Source: Variovorax sp. Root318D1 (GTDB taxonomy: Bacteria > Pseudomonadota > Gammaproteobacteria > Burkholderiales > Burkholderiaceae_C). From it: 64,000 nucleotides of DNA. Under the pieces are notes generated by a model that worked only from the letters and a program-made list of their open reading frames with translations, did not search any database and had not been told where the DNA came from. The stretch lies in the NCBI RefSeq assembly GCF_001424835.1, contig NZ_LMCQ01000024.1:150204-214203 (forward strand), given 5' to 3'. Position numbers and translations under genes: made by a program. Positions 43,066-52,021 of this stretch are shown piece after piece (position 1 is the stretch's first letter; every line of letters starts with the position of its first letter).

Positions 43066-44253
43066 TTAGTTGAGCGCCGTCACCAGGGTCAGCAGCGTGA
43101 TCTCCGAAGGCGCGCCAAAGCGCTTCGGCGGACCCCAATAGCCGGTGCCTCGGCTCACGTAGATCCACATGTCGTGCAGTCGATGCAGGCCCGCCGTAAA
43201 GGGTTGCTGCATTGGCACGAACAGGTTCCACGGAAAGAACTGGCCGCCGTGCGTGTGGCCCGACAGCTGCAACTGGTAGCCTGCCTGGGCGGCCAAAGAC
43301 GCACTGCGCGGCTGGTGCGCAAGCAGCACCCGCGTGTGCACCAGCGGCGGCGCATCGAACAACGCCAGGTGGGGGTCGCTTGTGTGCGCGGCATCGAAAT
43401 GCCCGGCGGTGTAGTCGGTCACGCCGGCCAGCACCAGTTGGCTTTCGAACAGTTCTTCGTCGTTTTGTGCGCCGCGCACGTTACGCGTCTGCAGCACCAC
43501 GTGCTCATTGAGCAGCACCTTCAAACCCAGCCGGCGCAGCTCGTCGATCCATGCATGCGCCCCGGCGTAATACTCGTGGTTGCCCGTGACGACGAAAGTG
43601 CCGTGCCGCGCACGCAGGCCCGCCAGTGGCGCGATGTGGTCGCGCAACTCGGGCACGCTGCCATCCACCAGGTCGCCCGTGATCGCGATGGCGTCGGCGC
43701 CGAGCCGGTTCACCGCGTCCACGATGCGCTGGATGTAGGCGCTCTTGATGGTCGGACCGACGTGGATGTCACTGAGCTGCGCGATCGTGAAACCTTCGAG
43801 CGCCGTCGGCAGGCCGCGAATCGGAATGTCGACGCGCTTCACGCTCGCGGTGCGGCGGGCGTTGATGAAACCGATCAGCGTAGTGCCCGTGGCCAGGGCC
43901 AAAACCGCCAGCGCGCTCCACGGCAGACCCGCGTCCCAGCGCACCTGCAGCCCGCCCACGGCGCTTGCCAGCCAGGCGATCAGCAGGCCCGCATCGCGCG
44001 CGAGCGTCAGCACAAACATCGACGAGAACCAGCCCATGCTGATCAGGCCGACCCACTTGAGCGTGTTGCCCAGGGGGGCGTTCGCCGCAATGCGGCGAGA
44101 GGCAAATGGCAGCGGAATGGTGATGGCCGAGATGATCAGGGCGGCGAGCGCGAGCGGCCACGCTGGCGTGAGCATGGCCAACGCAGGCAGCAGGCGCATC
44201 GCCATGTAGGCATGCAAGAGCGCGGTGAGAACGCTCAGGGAACGTATCGGCAT
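43066..44253 (-). CDS. Membrane metallophosphoesterase
   Basis: A 395-residue protein with about four N-terminal TM helices (to about residue 130) and a C-terminal calcineurin-like phosphoesterase domain: QLSDIHVGPT, ITGDLVDG, VTGNHEYYAG, LLAHQPRS and LSGHTHGGQFFPW supply the dinuclear metal ligands. Similar proteins (YaeI-like) hydrolyse phosphodiesters, but the substrate is not known. Start ATG 44253 (MPIRSLSVLTALL) is chosen at the first TM; a longer frame adds a Cys/Pro-rich nonsense leader. Confidence 0.9.
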   Translation of the reverse strand: MPIRSLSVLTALLHAYMAMRLLPALAMLTPAWPLALAALIISAITIPLPFASRRIAANAPLGNTLKWVGLISMGWFSSMFVLTLARDAGLLIAWLASAVGGLQVRWDAGLPWSALAVLALATGTTLIGFINARRTASVKRVDIPIRGLPTALEGFTIAQLSDIHVGPTIKSAYIQRIVDAVNRLGADAIAITGDLVDGSVPELRDHIAPLAGLRARHGTFVVTGNHEYYAGAHAWIDELRRLGLKVLLNEHVVLQTRNVRGAQNDEELFESQLVLAGVTDYTAGHFDAAHTSDPHLALFDAPPLVHTRVLLAHQPRSASLAAQAGYQLQLSGHTHGGQFFPWNLFVPMQQPFTAGLHRLHDMWIYVSRGTGYWGPPKRFGAPSEITLLTLVTALN

Positions 44254-44338
44254 GGGGGCAATGGGAACGGGCAAGCCCGGGATAGGGCATCTGCAAGGCG
44301 CATGCCGTGCATTCAAGGAGGCGCCCGTGCAAAGTAAT

Positions 44339-44355
44339 GCTATTTTATCTATAGC
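44339..44355. repeat. Intergenic hairpin repeat, GCTAT/ATAGC
   Basis: GCTAT and ATAGC arms around a 7-base loop, second copy of the short AT-rich hairpin seen at 6239 and 45702. Confidence 0.5.
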
Positions 44356-44445
44356 GAACTGCACCCGGATAGCGGGGGGTCGTCGGCGATCCGGACGCGT
44401 TAGTTTGGAGTGACGCTCAAGCCCTCCGGATCGAAGGACATGTAT

Positions 44446-44949
44446 TTACTGCACCGTACGTGTGCCGATCGAGGCCATGTCGGTGCCCGTGGGCCACAGA
44501 AATGCCATCCTGGCGGGCATTCCGGCATTCACGTGCAGCGTTTGCTTGAGCGTATTTCCGCGCAAGCGAGCCTCCACTTCATATATGCCCGGATCGAGCC
44601 GGGCCACCATGAACGGCCCCTCCGAGGCGACGTGGTCGAGCAGCACCCTGCCATTGGCGTCGCGTATCGTCACGCGAACGTCCGATGCGAAATCGGCCCC
44701 TTTGTGGTCCTTGATCGCGAACTCGAAAGTGGCCGGCCAGCGCGGCGCCACCGTTCTCATCAGCTGGGCCTCGTCGCTGCCGATGCCGCCGCTCATGTAT
44801 TCGATGCCATGCGTCATGCGGATCGGCGGATTCTCCGTGGCATGCGCCGAAGAAAGTGCCGCGAGAAAAAGAAGAGTGGCACCGCACAGCGCGGTTGCGG
44901 CCGCCGTTGCGGATCGGCGGTGCGATGATGAATTGCGAGAGATCGTCAT
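44446..44949 (-). CDS. Secreted protein, tandem paralogue A
   Basis: A 167-residue protein with a signal peptide (LCGATLLFLAALSSAHA, cleavage before TENPP). Its mature part matches the next gene throughout: NPPIRMTHGIEYMSGGIGSDEAQLM, V-PRWPATFEF, a beta-rich carboxypeptidase-regulatory-like region (FMVARLDPGIYEVEARLRG) and a MAFLWPTGTDMASI end. Function is unknown. A ribosome site AAAGGA precedes ATG 44949. Confidence 0.75.
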   Translation of the reverse strand: MTISRNSSSHRRSATAAATALCGATLLFLAALSSAHATENPPIRMTHGIEYMSGGIGSDEAQLMRTVAPRWPATFEFAIKDHKGADFASDVRVTIRDANGRVLLDHVASEGPFMVARLDPGIYEVEARLRGNTLKQTLHVNAGMPARMAFLWPTGTDMASIGTRTVQ

Positions 44950-45067
44950 GATCTGGATCCTTTCTTTCTTACCTGCGTGGCGAAACACCACGGCGCCACT
45001 GTGCGGCGCACGGCTTAGACAAGGCTTAACAAGGATCCGACCCCCGGCAGCAAGCCGGTGGAAAGGT

Positions 45068-45589
45068 TCAGCGGACGCCGGAGGTCTGCGCAAGCGCCTG
45101 CGTTTGCGGCCCGGGCGGCAGCACCGAGGCCATGTCGAAATTCGACGGCCACATGAACACGGCACGCGCCGGCGCACCGGCAATGACCGTCAGAGACTGC
45201 GTGATCGTGAGACCGCCGAGCGTGACGTTCACGTCGTAGGCGCCCGGGTCGAGCCGCGCGAGCATGTAGGGCCCCTGCGACTGAGCTTCCATCACAGGAC
45301 GGCCCGTGTACCTTTCGCGCACCTGCACGGCTGCCCGCGCAGGGAAACTACTCTTCTGCGCGCTGTCGTTGACACCGAATTCGAGGGTGGCCGCCCAGCG
45401 CGGCGAGACCATCTGCATGAACGCGGCTTCGTCCTTGCTCGTGCCGCCGCACATGTATTCGACGCCCTGCGCCATCTGGATGGGCGGATTGGAGAACGCA
45501 TGGGCCGATGTGGTCATCGCGCCGAAGAATGCTGCTGTGCCGCCCAGTACCAACGCAGCCATCGGCTGCCGGAGACGCATAAGGTTCAT
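45068..45589 (-). CDS. Secreted protein, tandem paralogue B
   Basis: A 173-residue secreted protein paralogous to the 44446 gene: NPPIQMAQGVEYMCGGTSKDEAAFM, V-PRWAATLEF, YMLARLDPGAYDVNVTLGG, FMWPSNFDMAS. I use ATG 45589 because it gives a basic signal-peptide start (MNLMRLRQPMAALV); the longer start at 45610 would add an acidic leader. It lies 118 bp upstream of the other copy, in the same direction, consistent with tandem duplication. Confidence 0.75.
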   Translation of the reverse strand: MNLMRLRQPMAALVLGGTAAFFGAMTTSAHAFSNPPIQMAQGVEYMCGGTSKDEAAFMQMVSPRWAATLEFGVNDSAQKSSFPARAAVQVRERYTGRPVMEAQSQGPYMLARLDPGAYDVNVTLGGLTITQSLTVIAGAPARAVFMWPSNFDMASVLPPGPQTQALAQTSGVR

Positions 45590-45701
45590 TGCTTCGATGT
45601 CCTCGATCATGGGTGACGTGAAATCCGTCGAGGATTTTGCTTAGCAAGAGTCGGGCTAGATATAGCGTTTACGAGGAACGATCCTCGGCGACCCGTTGAA
45701 C

Positions 45702-45718
45702 GCTATTGTTTTAATAGC
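45702..45718. repeat. Intergenic hairpin repeat, GCTATT/AATAGC
   Basis: Perfect 6 bp arms GCTATT / AATAGC around GTTTT, third copy of the short hairpin type. A second small hairpin CGAGGA/TCCTCG is at 45672-45687. The rest of 45590-45888 shows no gene. Confidence 0.55.
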
Positions 45719-45888
45719 TCATGACGATTGTGTGACGGGTATCTGCGCCGTTTTGCGGCCTCTCACCTATGAAAACCCTGATAGGCCGTGGTTGTGCGTC
45801 CGATCCGACGCGGCACATGTGACCCGTGCCTACAGCGGTGCAAAGCCCGCTTGGTTATGAAGAAGTTCGTACAGAAAAGGAGCTTTCA

Positions 45889-46155
45889 ATGACCATCGGA
45901 TCGAAGATCGAGACCCTCAAGAAGATGGACGCCCAGCGCCGCGGTATTCCGGGCGAGCACCTGGCTGTCCTCGGCGCAGGCCTTCTGCTGCTGCTGAAGG
46001 CAGGAAGCAGCCGCTCGCTCATGCGGCGCGTGCTGGCAGGCGCGGCTGGCGGTGCATTGGTCGGCCGGGCGGCCAGCGGGACTGGCGGCCTCGCCCGGGT
46101 TGCCCGGATGGTGCAGGGAACCAGGGGCGGCCCTCGGGTGCACCGGTCTATTTGA
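45889..46155 (+). CDS. Small hypothetical protein, glycine/alanine/arginine-rich
   Basis: An 88-residue protein with a strong AAAGGAG ribosome site 7 bases before ATG 45889. The N-terminal half is charged (TIGSKIETLKKMDAQRRG), the middle has a hydrophobic LGAGLLLLLKAG, and the rest is Gly/Ala/Arg-rich. I do not recognise the family; the ribosome site is the main support. Confidence 0.6.
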   Translation: MTIGSKIETLKKMDAQRRGIPGEHLAVLGAGLLLLLKAGSSRSLMRRVLAGAAGGALVGRAASGTGGLARVARMVQGTRGGPRVHRSI

Positions 46156-46242
46156 GCCTTCAGCTGACCGGCCTGCGAAGCCAGGCCATTCGTGGCCGCT
46201 TCGTTGGCGCAAAAGCCGGCGGAGCGGAGATACTCGGCCTTC

Positions 46243-46908
46243 ATGAATTCCGATCATCGCGATCCGCTGCACGACAGCCGCAACGCGATGACGGAATGGG
46301 AGCGCAGCCTTCGCCCCACCCGAGAGCGCCATTGGGCGATGTGGATCGCGCTGTCGGCCTTGCTGTTGTTCGCGCTTTATCGAGGCGCTGAATGGCTGCT
46401 GGCGCAGCGTGCCGCGCTTAGGCCCAAGGCGTCCGCTACCCTGCCCTCCCTTCCGGCGCCATCGCCAATGACGGGTCGCGTCCCCTCGCCACCACCACCC
46501 GCGGTTCGATCGGAAAATTCTGCCGTGCCGGGCACGGTGGAGGTCAGCAAATGCGTGAGCGCTTCAGGCAAGGCCGCCTATTCGGATGGCCCCTGCCCGG
46601 CAGGCGCGGTCGCCAGCACGGTGCGGCTGCAGCGCGATCTGAATCTCGCGGATGGAATGAGCGTCGAGGCGCGGGAGGCGTCGAACCGGGCCAACGCGGC
46701 GCTCGTGGCGCAGCAGCAATCTTATGAACGACAAGTGCTTCCGAGCGCCGGCAATGCAACGCAGGCGGGCGAGTGCAGCGCACTCGATGCCAACGTCAAG
46801 TGGATCGACACGATGGCGCGGCAGCCACAAGGTGCAGCCATGCAGGACTGGCTGCGCAATGAAAGACAGCGGGCCCGAGACCGGCGGTTCCGACTGGGCT
46901 GCCGCTGA
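46243..46908 (+). CDS. DUF4124-like membrane-anchored protein
   Basis: A 221-residue protein with one TM helix (about residues 32-50), a Pro-rich spacer, and a short Cys-containing block VSKCVSASGKAAYSDGPCPAG that fits the DUF4124 pattern (cysteine pair flanking YSD-P). A helical C-terminus with two more Cys follows. Function unknown. Start ATG 46243 is favoured, ATG 46288 is possible. Confidence 0.7.
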   Translation: MNSDHRDPLHDSRNAMTEWERSLRPTRERHWAMWIALSALLLFALYRGAEWLLAQRAALRPKASATLPSLPAPSPMTGRVPSPPPPAVRSENSAVPGTVEVSKCVSASGKAAYSDGPCPAGAVASTVRLQRDLNLADGMSVEAREASNRANAALVAQQQSYERQVLPSAGNATQAGECSALDANVKWIDTMARQPQGAAMQDWLRNERQRARDRRFRLGCR

Positions 46909-46976
46909 TCGTCAATGGGTCGGAGACTGGTGGCTTTAGCCTTGGAACACTGCCTATTGCGCAGCCGCCCAATAAC

Positions 46977-47780
46977 TCAAAGGGGAGACAGCACCCACGG
47001 GCTCTTGTCATCAGTCATGAGATCTTCAGCGATGCCGGTAATTCCGCTTAGCATCATATTTTGGCCAGCCCAACTGGCTCGACCAATGATGTAGCTCTTT
47101 GCAAACTGTGGCCAAGACGAAAAATTCGACCGTACTTCTTTATCTACATGCGCAAGAATGCGACTGAATTCGTCCAGCTCGATGTATTTGCAGTCAAGTG
47201 ACATCCTCGCAACGGTAACGAGTCGGCCGAGATCCCAGGCAAGTATTCCAGCGCTGTAATCCTTGGGAAGATATGACCCATTGACCTTATCTTCGACAAG
47301 TCGAAAAACGGATCGCAAATTCCCCAGCATCTCCATAGCCTGCTCCAAAGCCGAGAAAACGAGAGATTTTTCCTCGCAGGGCTCCTGTGCCGTAATCTGC
47401 TTACGCACCGTTTCCGGGGCGCCGTATCGACCACTGACTATCAATGCCTCGAGAACCTCTTGGCGCCCCTCTGAAGCACCATCGCTGTGAACCCGAAAAA
47501 CAATGTCGTAGAAAAAGCGATGGCCATAGCGACCGAGCGACTCCAGCGTTTCAGCAGCCTCCTGAGGCGAGCTTATATCCCAGTGTGAGCCAAGCCCTTC
47601 GGCGAGAGTACTGTGAGACAGTCCAGTTGTGTAACTGTCGCAGTACGCCATGATCTGCTCGGAGTTGATTAGCCCAGCTTGAAGTGCTCGCTGCGCTACC
47701 GGATCCACCGCGGCCCCATCGGGACAATTTCTGTATTTTTTTCCAGAAACTATCTGGAACAGCTTCTTCAGGAAGCCCAT
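46977..47780 (-). CDS. DUF1266 domain protein
   Basis: A 267-residue soluble protein. The C-terminal block AWDLGRLVTVARMSLDCKYIELDEFSRILAHV, then FSSWPQFAKSYIIGRASWAG, is the DUF1266 pattern (YbeR/YbeU type). Its base composition is visibly more AT-rich than surrounding genes, which suggests acquisition by transfer. It is 3 bp downstream of the next membrane-protein gene, so both are one unit. Function unknown. Confidence 0.8.
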   Translation of the reverse strand: MGFLKKLFQIVSGKKYRNCPDGAAVDPVAQRALQAGLINSEQIMAYCDSYTTGLSHSTLAEGLGSHWDISSPQEAAETLESLGRYGHRFFYDIVFRVHSDGASEGRQEVLEALIVSGRYGAPETVRKQITAQEPCEEKSLVFSALEQAMEMLGNLRSVFRLVEDKVNGSYLPKDYSAGILAWDLGRLVTVARMSLDCKYIELDEFSRILAHVDKEVRSNFSSWPQFAKSYIIGRASWAGQNMMLSGITGIAEDLMTDDKSPWVLSPL

Positions 47781-47783
47781 AAA

Positions 47784-48305
47784 TTATATGTTCTTAAAGG
47801 CAGCGCCAGTGGCGCGATGCTTGAGCACATTGACAAGAGCATCAAAATCTGAGTCTTTGGCCATGTGAATAGCATCGAACTCATATTTTTTAGGCGTCAT
47901 TGATGGCGCACTGATTTCTATTGTTTTCTCTGCGCTCGATGTTGAGGTTTCAGGGATATCCGTGACAGTGACCTTGTCGATCGCGTCATAGTTCACGGCA
48001 GTCAGTACGCCGGCGAATTTCTTGACGGTCGTGAAGGACATGCTCTTCTCATCAAGAACAATGCTGGCGCCCCGACTATTGGCCGCGCGCTTCTTGAAAA
48101 GCGTCCCAACTGTGAGATATGTGACATAAGCCCCAAGCAACATGAGGGCGCCGTTAGCCACGCCTGTCGGCAGGTGAAGCCGCAAGGTTCCAATTTTCAG
48201 ATCGGCGATCGGATAAAAAATCGCAGCAATGATAATTGCTGGGCCAATAAGACCGAAAACGTACTCGAGAATCGAGTATTCCATTTTATAATTAATGGTC
48301 TGCAT
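47784..48305 (-). CDS. Hypothetical membrane protein
   Basis: A 173-residue protein with two TM helices (about 14-32 and 46-66) and a cytoplasmic C-terminal domain with beta strands (ASIVLDEKSMSFTTVKKFAG, IEISAPSMTPKKYEFDAIHM). AT-rich like the downstream DUF1266 gene, which it precedes by 3 bp. Not recognised. Confidence 0.65.
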   Translation of the reverse strand: MQTINYKMEYSILEYVFGLIGPAIIIAAIFYPIADLKIGTLRLHLPTGVANGALMLLGAYVTYLTVGTLFKKRAANSRGASIVLDEKSMSFTTVKKFAGVLTAVNYDAIDKVTVTDIPETSTSSAEKTIEISAPSMTPKKYEFDAIHMAKDSDFDALVNVLKHRATGAAFKNI

Positions 48306-48447
48306 GCTATTTTTCCTTATGGTTTTTGAAGGCCGTTGGCCCGAATAGGAAGTCGATTCTGCAAAAATTCATCCAACTCCACGGACTAATGTAACAAATC
48401 TCTTCACGACGCCGCCGGGATCGATCGCGAGACACCAGGAACACCCA

Positions 48448-48546
48448 ATGAGCAAGCTATCCACTGGCAGCATGGCCTTTGCCAAAACTCATGTCGGCGC
48501 TGCGCTGGATGGTCGAATTCCTCACGCCTCCCCTGCTAATCAATGA
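48448..48546 (+). CDS. Possible 32-residue ORF coupled to the lipoprotein gene
   Basis: A short frame MSKLSTGSMAFAKTHVGAAL... ends at TGA 48544-48546, overlapping the first possible ATG of the lipoprotein (ATGA). It could be a leader peptide, a fragment of a decayed gene or chance. No family recognised. Confidence 0.25.
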   Translation: MSKLSTGSMAFAKTHVGAALDGRIPHASPANQ

Positions 48547-48560
48547 CGGGTAGAGAGTCC

Positions 48561-49103
48561 GTGCGCAAGATTTGCATCGCGATAGCGACGAGCTCACTTC
48601 TCGTTGCTTGCGATTTGGGCAGTCCCCAGTCACACGAGCGAATGCCGCCTGCGCCTGCTGCCCACAACACAGTGATACTGCCGCCTGTCGTGTACGGGTA
48701 TTACCAAGGCCGCCGGATGTCTGAATCCGATGACGCGTGCGGGGTACCGGACCCGTTGCGTCAGGCGGTGGAAGATCAGTTGAAGGCGCGATCTGAAGTT
48801 GTGCGCCCCGTGTTGGGTACCGGCAGAGATCCCGCCTCTTTGCTGAAGATCGAGATCATGGACATAGTGACCGTTAGCGCCGGCGGTCCCACGATCGTGG
48901 TCATCCATGCTGTGCTCGAACGACCGGGACTTCCAACCGCCCATTTCAAAGGCCTGCGCCAGATGCACACCCAATCCTCCGAGATCACGACGGAGGCTAC
49001 CGAATGCAGCTCAATGGATGCGGTAATTCGCGGGTTGGGCGCGGACGTTGCGAAATGGATGCTTAAGCCGCTGGACGGGGTGTCTCTAGTGAACGGAGAG
49101 TGA
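48561..49103 (+). CDS. Hypothetical lipoprotein
   Basis: A 180-residue protein starting at GTG 48561 (GAGAG ribosome site 5-9 bases upstream); ATG 48543 is an alternative. The N-terminus RKICIAIATSSLLVAC is a lipoprotein signal with lipobox LVAC. The mature part contains PPVVYGYYQGRRMSESDDACGVPDPLRQAVEDQL and a C-terminal helix. Three Cys. Not recognised. Moderately lower GC than the core genes. Confidence 0.65.
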   Translation: MRKICIAIATSSLLVACDLGSPQSHERMPPAPAAHNTVILPPVVYGYYQGRRMSESDDACGVPDPLRQAVEDQLKARSEVVRPVLGTGRDPASLLKIEIMDIVTVSAGGPTIVVIHAVLERPGLPTAHFKGLRQMHTQSSEITTEATECSSMDAVIRGLGADVAKWMLKPLDGVSLVNGE

Positions 49104-49262
49104 GCCCCGCGCGAGAGTTCTGGGGAAAACTTGTTGCGTGGCCCGATCTTCCATCGTCCTCAAGACGACGAGCACGAGCAAGATTCAGGAATTTTTCAAT
49201 AACTGCGTCAGTGTTTTTTCACTACCTGTCGCAGTTTTCACTTTCCGTGTCACCCGACAACA

Positions 49263-51887
49263 TCAAACGTCGATATTCGCCGCCCGCAACGCGTTCTGCT
49301 CAATGAACTCGCGCCGCGGTTCCACCTCGTCGCCCATCAGCATCGTGAACACGCGATCGGCCTCGATCGCGTCGTCGATCTGCACGCGCAGCAGGCGGCG
49401 CACGGTCGGGTCCATGGTGGTTTCCCACAGCTGTGCGGGATTCATTTCGCCCAAGCCCTTGTAGCGCTGGCGCGAGGTGGCGTTTTCGGCTTGGCCGATC
49501 AGCCACTTCATGGCGATGCGGAAGTCGGCCACCTTTTCTTCCTTGGCGCGCTCGCCTTCGCCGCGGCGGACGATGGCGCCATCGCTGCTCAGCAGATTGC
49601 GGAAGGTGTTGGCGGCTTCGGCGAGCGCGGCGTAGTCGGCGCCGTGCACGAAGTCCTGCGTGAGCACGCTGCTCTTGATGTTGCCGTGGTGGCGTCGGCT
49701 GATGCGCAGCAGCGGCTTGTCGGTGCGAACGTCGAACTCGCTGCTCACTTCGGCAGGAACGCCGGTGGTGTTGAGCTCGCGCAGCTTGGCCTGCAGCGCC
49801 ACGGCCGAGGCTTCGGCCGCAGGCGTGGTGTCGAGGTCGAGCGCCACGCCATCGGCAATGGCGCGCAGGGCCTCGGCATCCATGAAGTTGCGAAGGCGCG
49901 CGATCACGGCCTCGGCCAGCTGGTGCTTGCGCGCCAGCTCGGCCAGGGTGTCGCCGCTCAGGGTGGTCGAGTTGGGACCGCCGGTTTCGATGCTTGCGTC
50001 TTTCAGCGCCACCTTGAGCAGGAAGGCGTCGAGCGCAGGGCCGTCCTTCAGGTATTGCTCTTCCTTGCCGACCTTTACCTTGTAAAGCGGCGGCTGTGCA
50101 ATGTAGATGTGGCCGCGCTCGACCAGCTCCGGCATCTGCCGGTAGAAGAACGTGAGCAGCAGCGTGCGGATGTGGGCGCCGTCGACGTCGGCGTCGGTCA
50201 TGATGATGATGCGGTGGTAGCGTAGCTTGGCGACGTTGAAGTCGTCCGCGCCGCCGCCCGCGGTGGTGGCGCCCGCACGGCCGATGCCGGTACCCAGCGC
50301 GGTGATCATGGTGAGAATTTCGTTGCTGGTGAGCAGCTTCTCGTAGCGCGCCTTTTCGACGTTCAGGATCTTGCCGCGCAGCGGCAGGATGGCCTGGAAC
50401 TTCCGGTCGCGGCCCTGTTTGGCGGAACCGCCGGCGGAATCGCCCTCCACCAGGTAGACCTCGCACAGGGCGGGATCCTTTTCCTGGCAGTCGGCCAGCT
50501 TGCCGGGCAGGCCCATGCCGTCGAGCACGCCCTTGCGGCGGGTCATTTCGCGGGCCTTGCGGGCGGCTTCGCGGGCGCGGGCGGCCTCGACGATCTTGCC
50601 GCAGATGATCTTGGCATCGCTCGGGCGCTCTTGCAGGTAGTCGGTGAGCAGGCGGCCGACGATGTCTTCGACCGGCGCGCGCACTTCGCTGGACACCAGC
50701 TTGTCCTTGGTCTGGCTCGAGAACTTGGGCTCGGGCACCTTCACGCTCAGCACGCAGCACAGGCCTTCGCGCATGTCGTCGCCGGTGACTTCGACCTTCG
50801 CCTTCTTGGCGAATTCGTTCTCTTCGATGTACTTGTTGATGACGCGGGTCATCGCGGCGCGCAGGCCCGTGAGGTGGGTGCCGCCGTCACGCTGGGGAAT
50901 GTTGTTGGTGAAACAGAGGACTTGCTCGTTGTAGCCGCTGTTCCACTGCATTGCCACTTCGACGCCGATGTGCGTGCCCGGGATGCCGCCGTAGGTGTCA
51001 GCCGGCTTTTCGCCAGCGGCATAGAACGAGTTTGGATGCAGGACGGTCTTGCCCTTGTTGATGAACTCCACGAAGCCACGCACTCCGCCGGTGCCCGAGA
51101 AGTCGTCTTCCTTGCCACTGCGCTCGTCCTTCAGGCGAATGCGCACGCCGTTGTTCAGGAAGCTCAGCTCGCGCAGTCGCTTGGAGAGGATTTCGTAGTG
51201 GAAATCGGCGTTCTCCTTGAAGATCTCGGCGTCCGGCAGAAAGTGGACTTCGGTGCCGCGCTTGTCCGTTTCGCCGATGATGCGCATCGGCGAAACCTCG
51301 ACGCCGTTCACGGTCTCGATCAGGCGGTTCTGCACGAAGCCGCGGCTGAATTCGAGCTCGTGGATCTTGCCCTCGCGGCGCACCACCAGGCGCAGCATCA
51401 CGCTCAGCGCGTTCACGCAGCTCACGCCCACGCCGTGCAGGCCGCCCGATACCTTGTAGCTGTTCTGGTTGAACTTGCCACCGGCATGCAGCTCGGTGAG
51501 CGCGATTTCGGAGGCCGAGCGCTTGGGCTCGTGCTTGTCGTCCATCTTCACGCCGGTCGGGATGCCGCGGCCGTTGTCGGTGACGGAGATCGAGTTGTCG
51601 GAGTGGATGGTGACGACGATGTCGTCGCAATGGCCGGCCAGCGCTTCGTCGATGGAGTTGTCGACCACTTCGAACACCAGGTGGTGCAGGCCCGTGCCGT
51701 CGGAGGTGTCGCCGATGTACATGCCGGGGCGCTTGCGCACCGCCTCGAGCCCTTCGAGGATCGTGATCGAGCCTTCGCCGTAGCTGGTGTCGGCGGGCGT
51801 GATCTCGATCGGCACCGCATTCTCGATCTCGGGCGTGTAGACCGGTTCGGTATGGGGCACTTCGGGCTTGTTCTCTTCTGCACTCAT
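49263..51887 (-). CDS. gyrB: DNA gyrase subunit B
   Basis: GyrB (874 aa) is the ATPase subunit of gyrase, introducing negative supercoils. The GHKL ATPase motifs are NSIDEALAG, DNGRGIP and GGLHGVGVSCVNALS. The TOPRIM domain has VEGDSAGGSAKQGRDR and the metal motif MTDADVDGAHIRTLLL, and the protein ends in the GLGEMNPAQLWETT region. An N-terminal extension of about 30 acidic residues is present. Third gene of the dnaA-dnaN-gyrB series. Confidence 0.99.
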   Translation of the reverse strand: MSAEENKPEVPHTEPVYTPEIENAVPIEITPADTSYGEGSITILEGLEAVRKRPGMYIGDTSDGTGLHHLVFEVVDNSIDEALAGHCDDIVVTIHSDNSISVTDNGRGIPTGVKMDDKHEPKRSASEIALTELHAGGKFNQNSYKVSGGLHGVGVSCVNALSVMLRLVVRREGKIHELEFSRGFVQNRLIETVNGVEVSPMRIIGETDKRGTEVHFLPDAEIFKENADFHYEILSKRLRELSFLNNGVRIRLKDERSGKEDDFSGTGGVRGFVEFINKGKTVLHPNSFYAAGEKPADTYGGIPGTHIGVEVAMQWNSGYNEQVLCFTNNIPQRDGGTHLTGLRAAMTRVINKYIEENEFAKKAKVEVTGDDMREGLCCVLSVKVPEPKFSSQTKDKLVSSEVRAPVEDIVGRLLTDYLQERPSDAKIICGKIVEAARAREAARKAREMTRRKGVLDGMGLPGKLADCQEKDPALCEVYLVEGDSAGGSAKQGRDRKFQAILPLRGKILNVEKARYEKLLTSNEILTMITALGTGIGRAGATTAGGGADDFNVAKLRYHRIIIMTDADVDGAHIRTLLLTFFYRQMPELVERGHIYIAQPPLYKVKVGKEEQYLKDGPALDAFLLKVALKDASIETGGPNSTTLSGDTLAELARKHQLAEAVIARLRNFMDAEALRAIADGVALDLDTTPAAEASAVALQAKLRELNTTGVPAEVSSEFDVRTDKPLLRISRRHHGNIKSSVLTQDFVHGADYAALAEAANTFRNLLSSDGAIVRRGEGERAKEEKVADFRIAMKWLIGQAENATSRQRYKGLGEMNPAQLWETTMDPTVRRLLRVQIDDAIEADRVFTMLMGDEVEPRREFIEQNALRAANIDV

Positions 51888-52021
51888 TCGGATATTCCTC
51901 TATCTCTCACGGCGTTCACGGGGATTTGCGGGCTCTGGGAGCCTGTTTTTCCGGCCTCTTGAAAGCGCAAACCCGCGGGGGGCCGCGGGCTGTCTGCGCA
52001 AGGCGCTGTGTTTTCTGTCTT

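Noticed and set aside
43048..43080. Possible terminator between the phasin and phosphoesterase genes
   Set aside because: The arms GCGCAACT / AGTTGAGCGC need a bulge and no T-tract follows on either strand.
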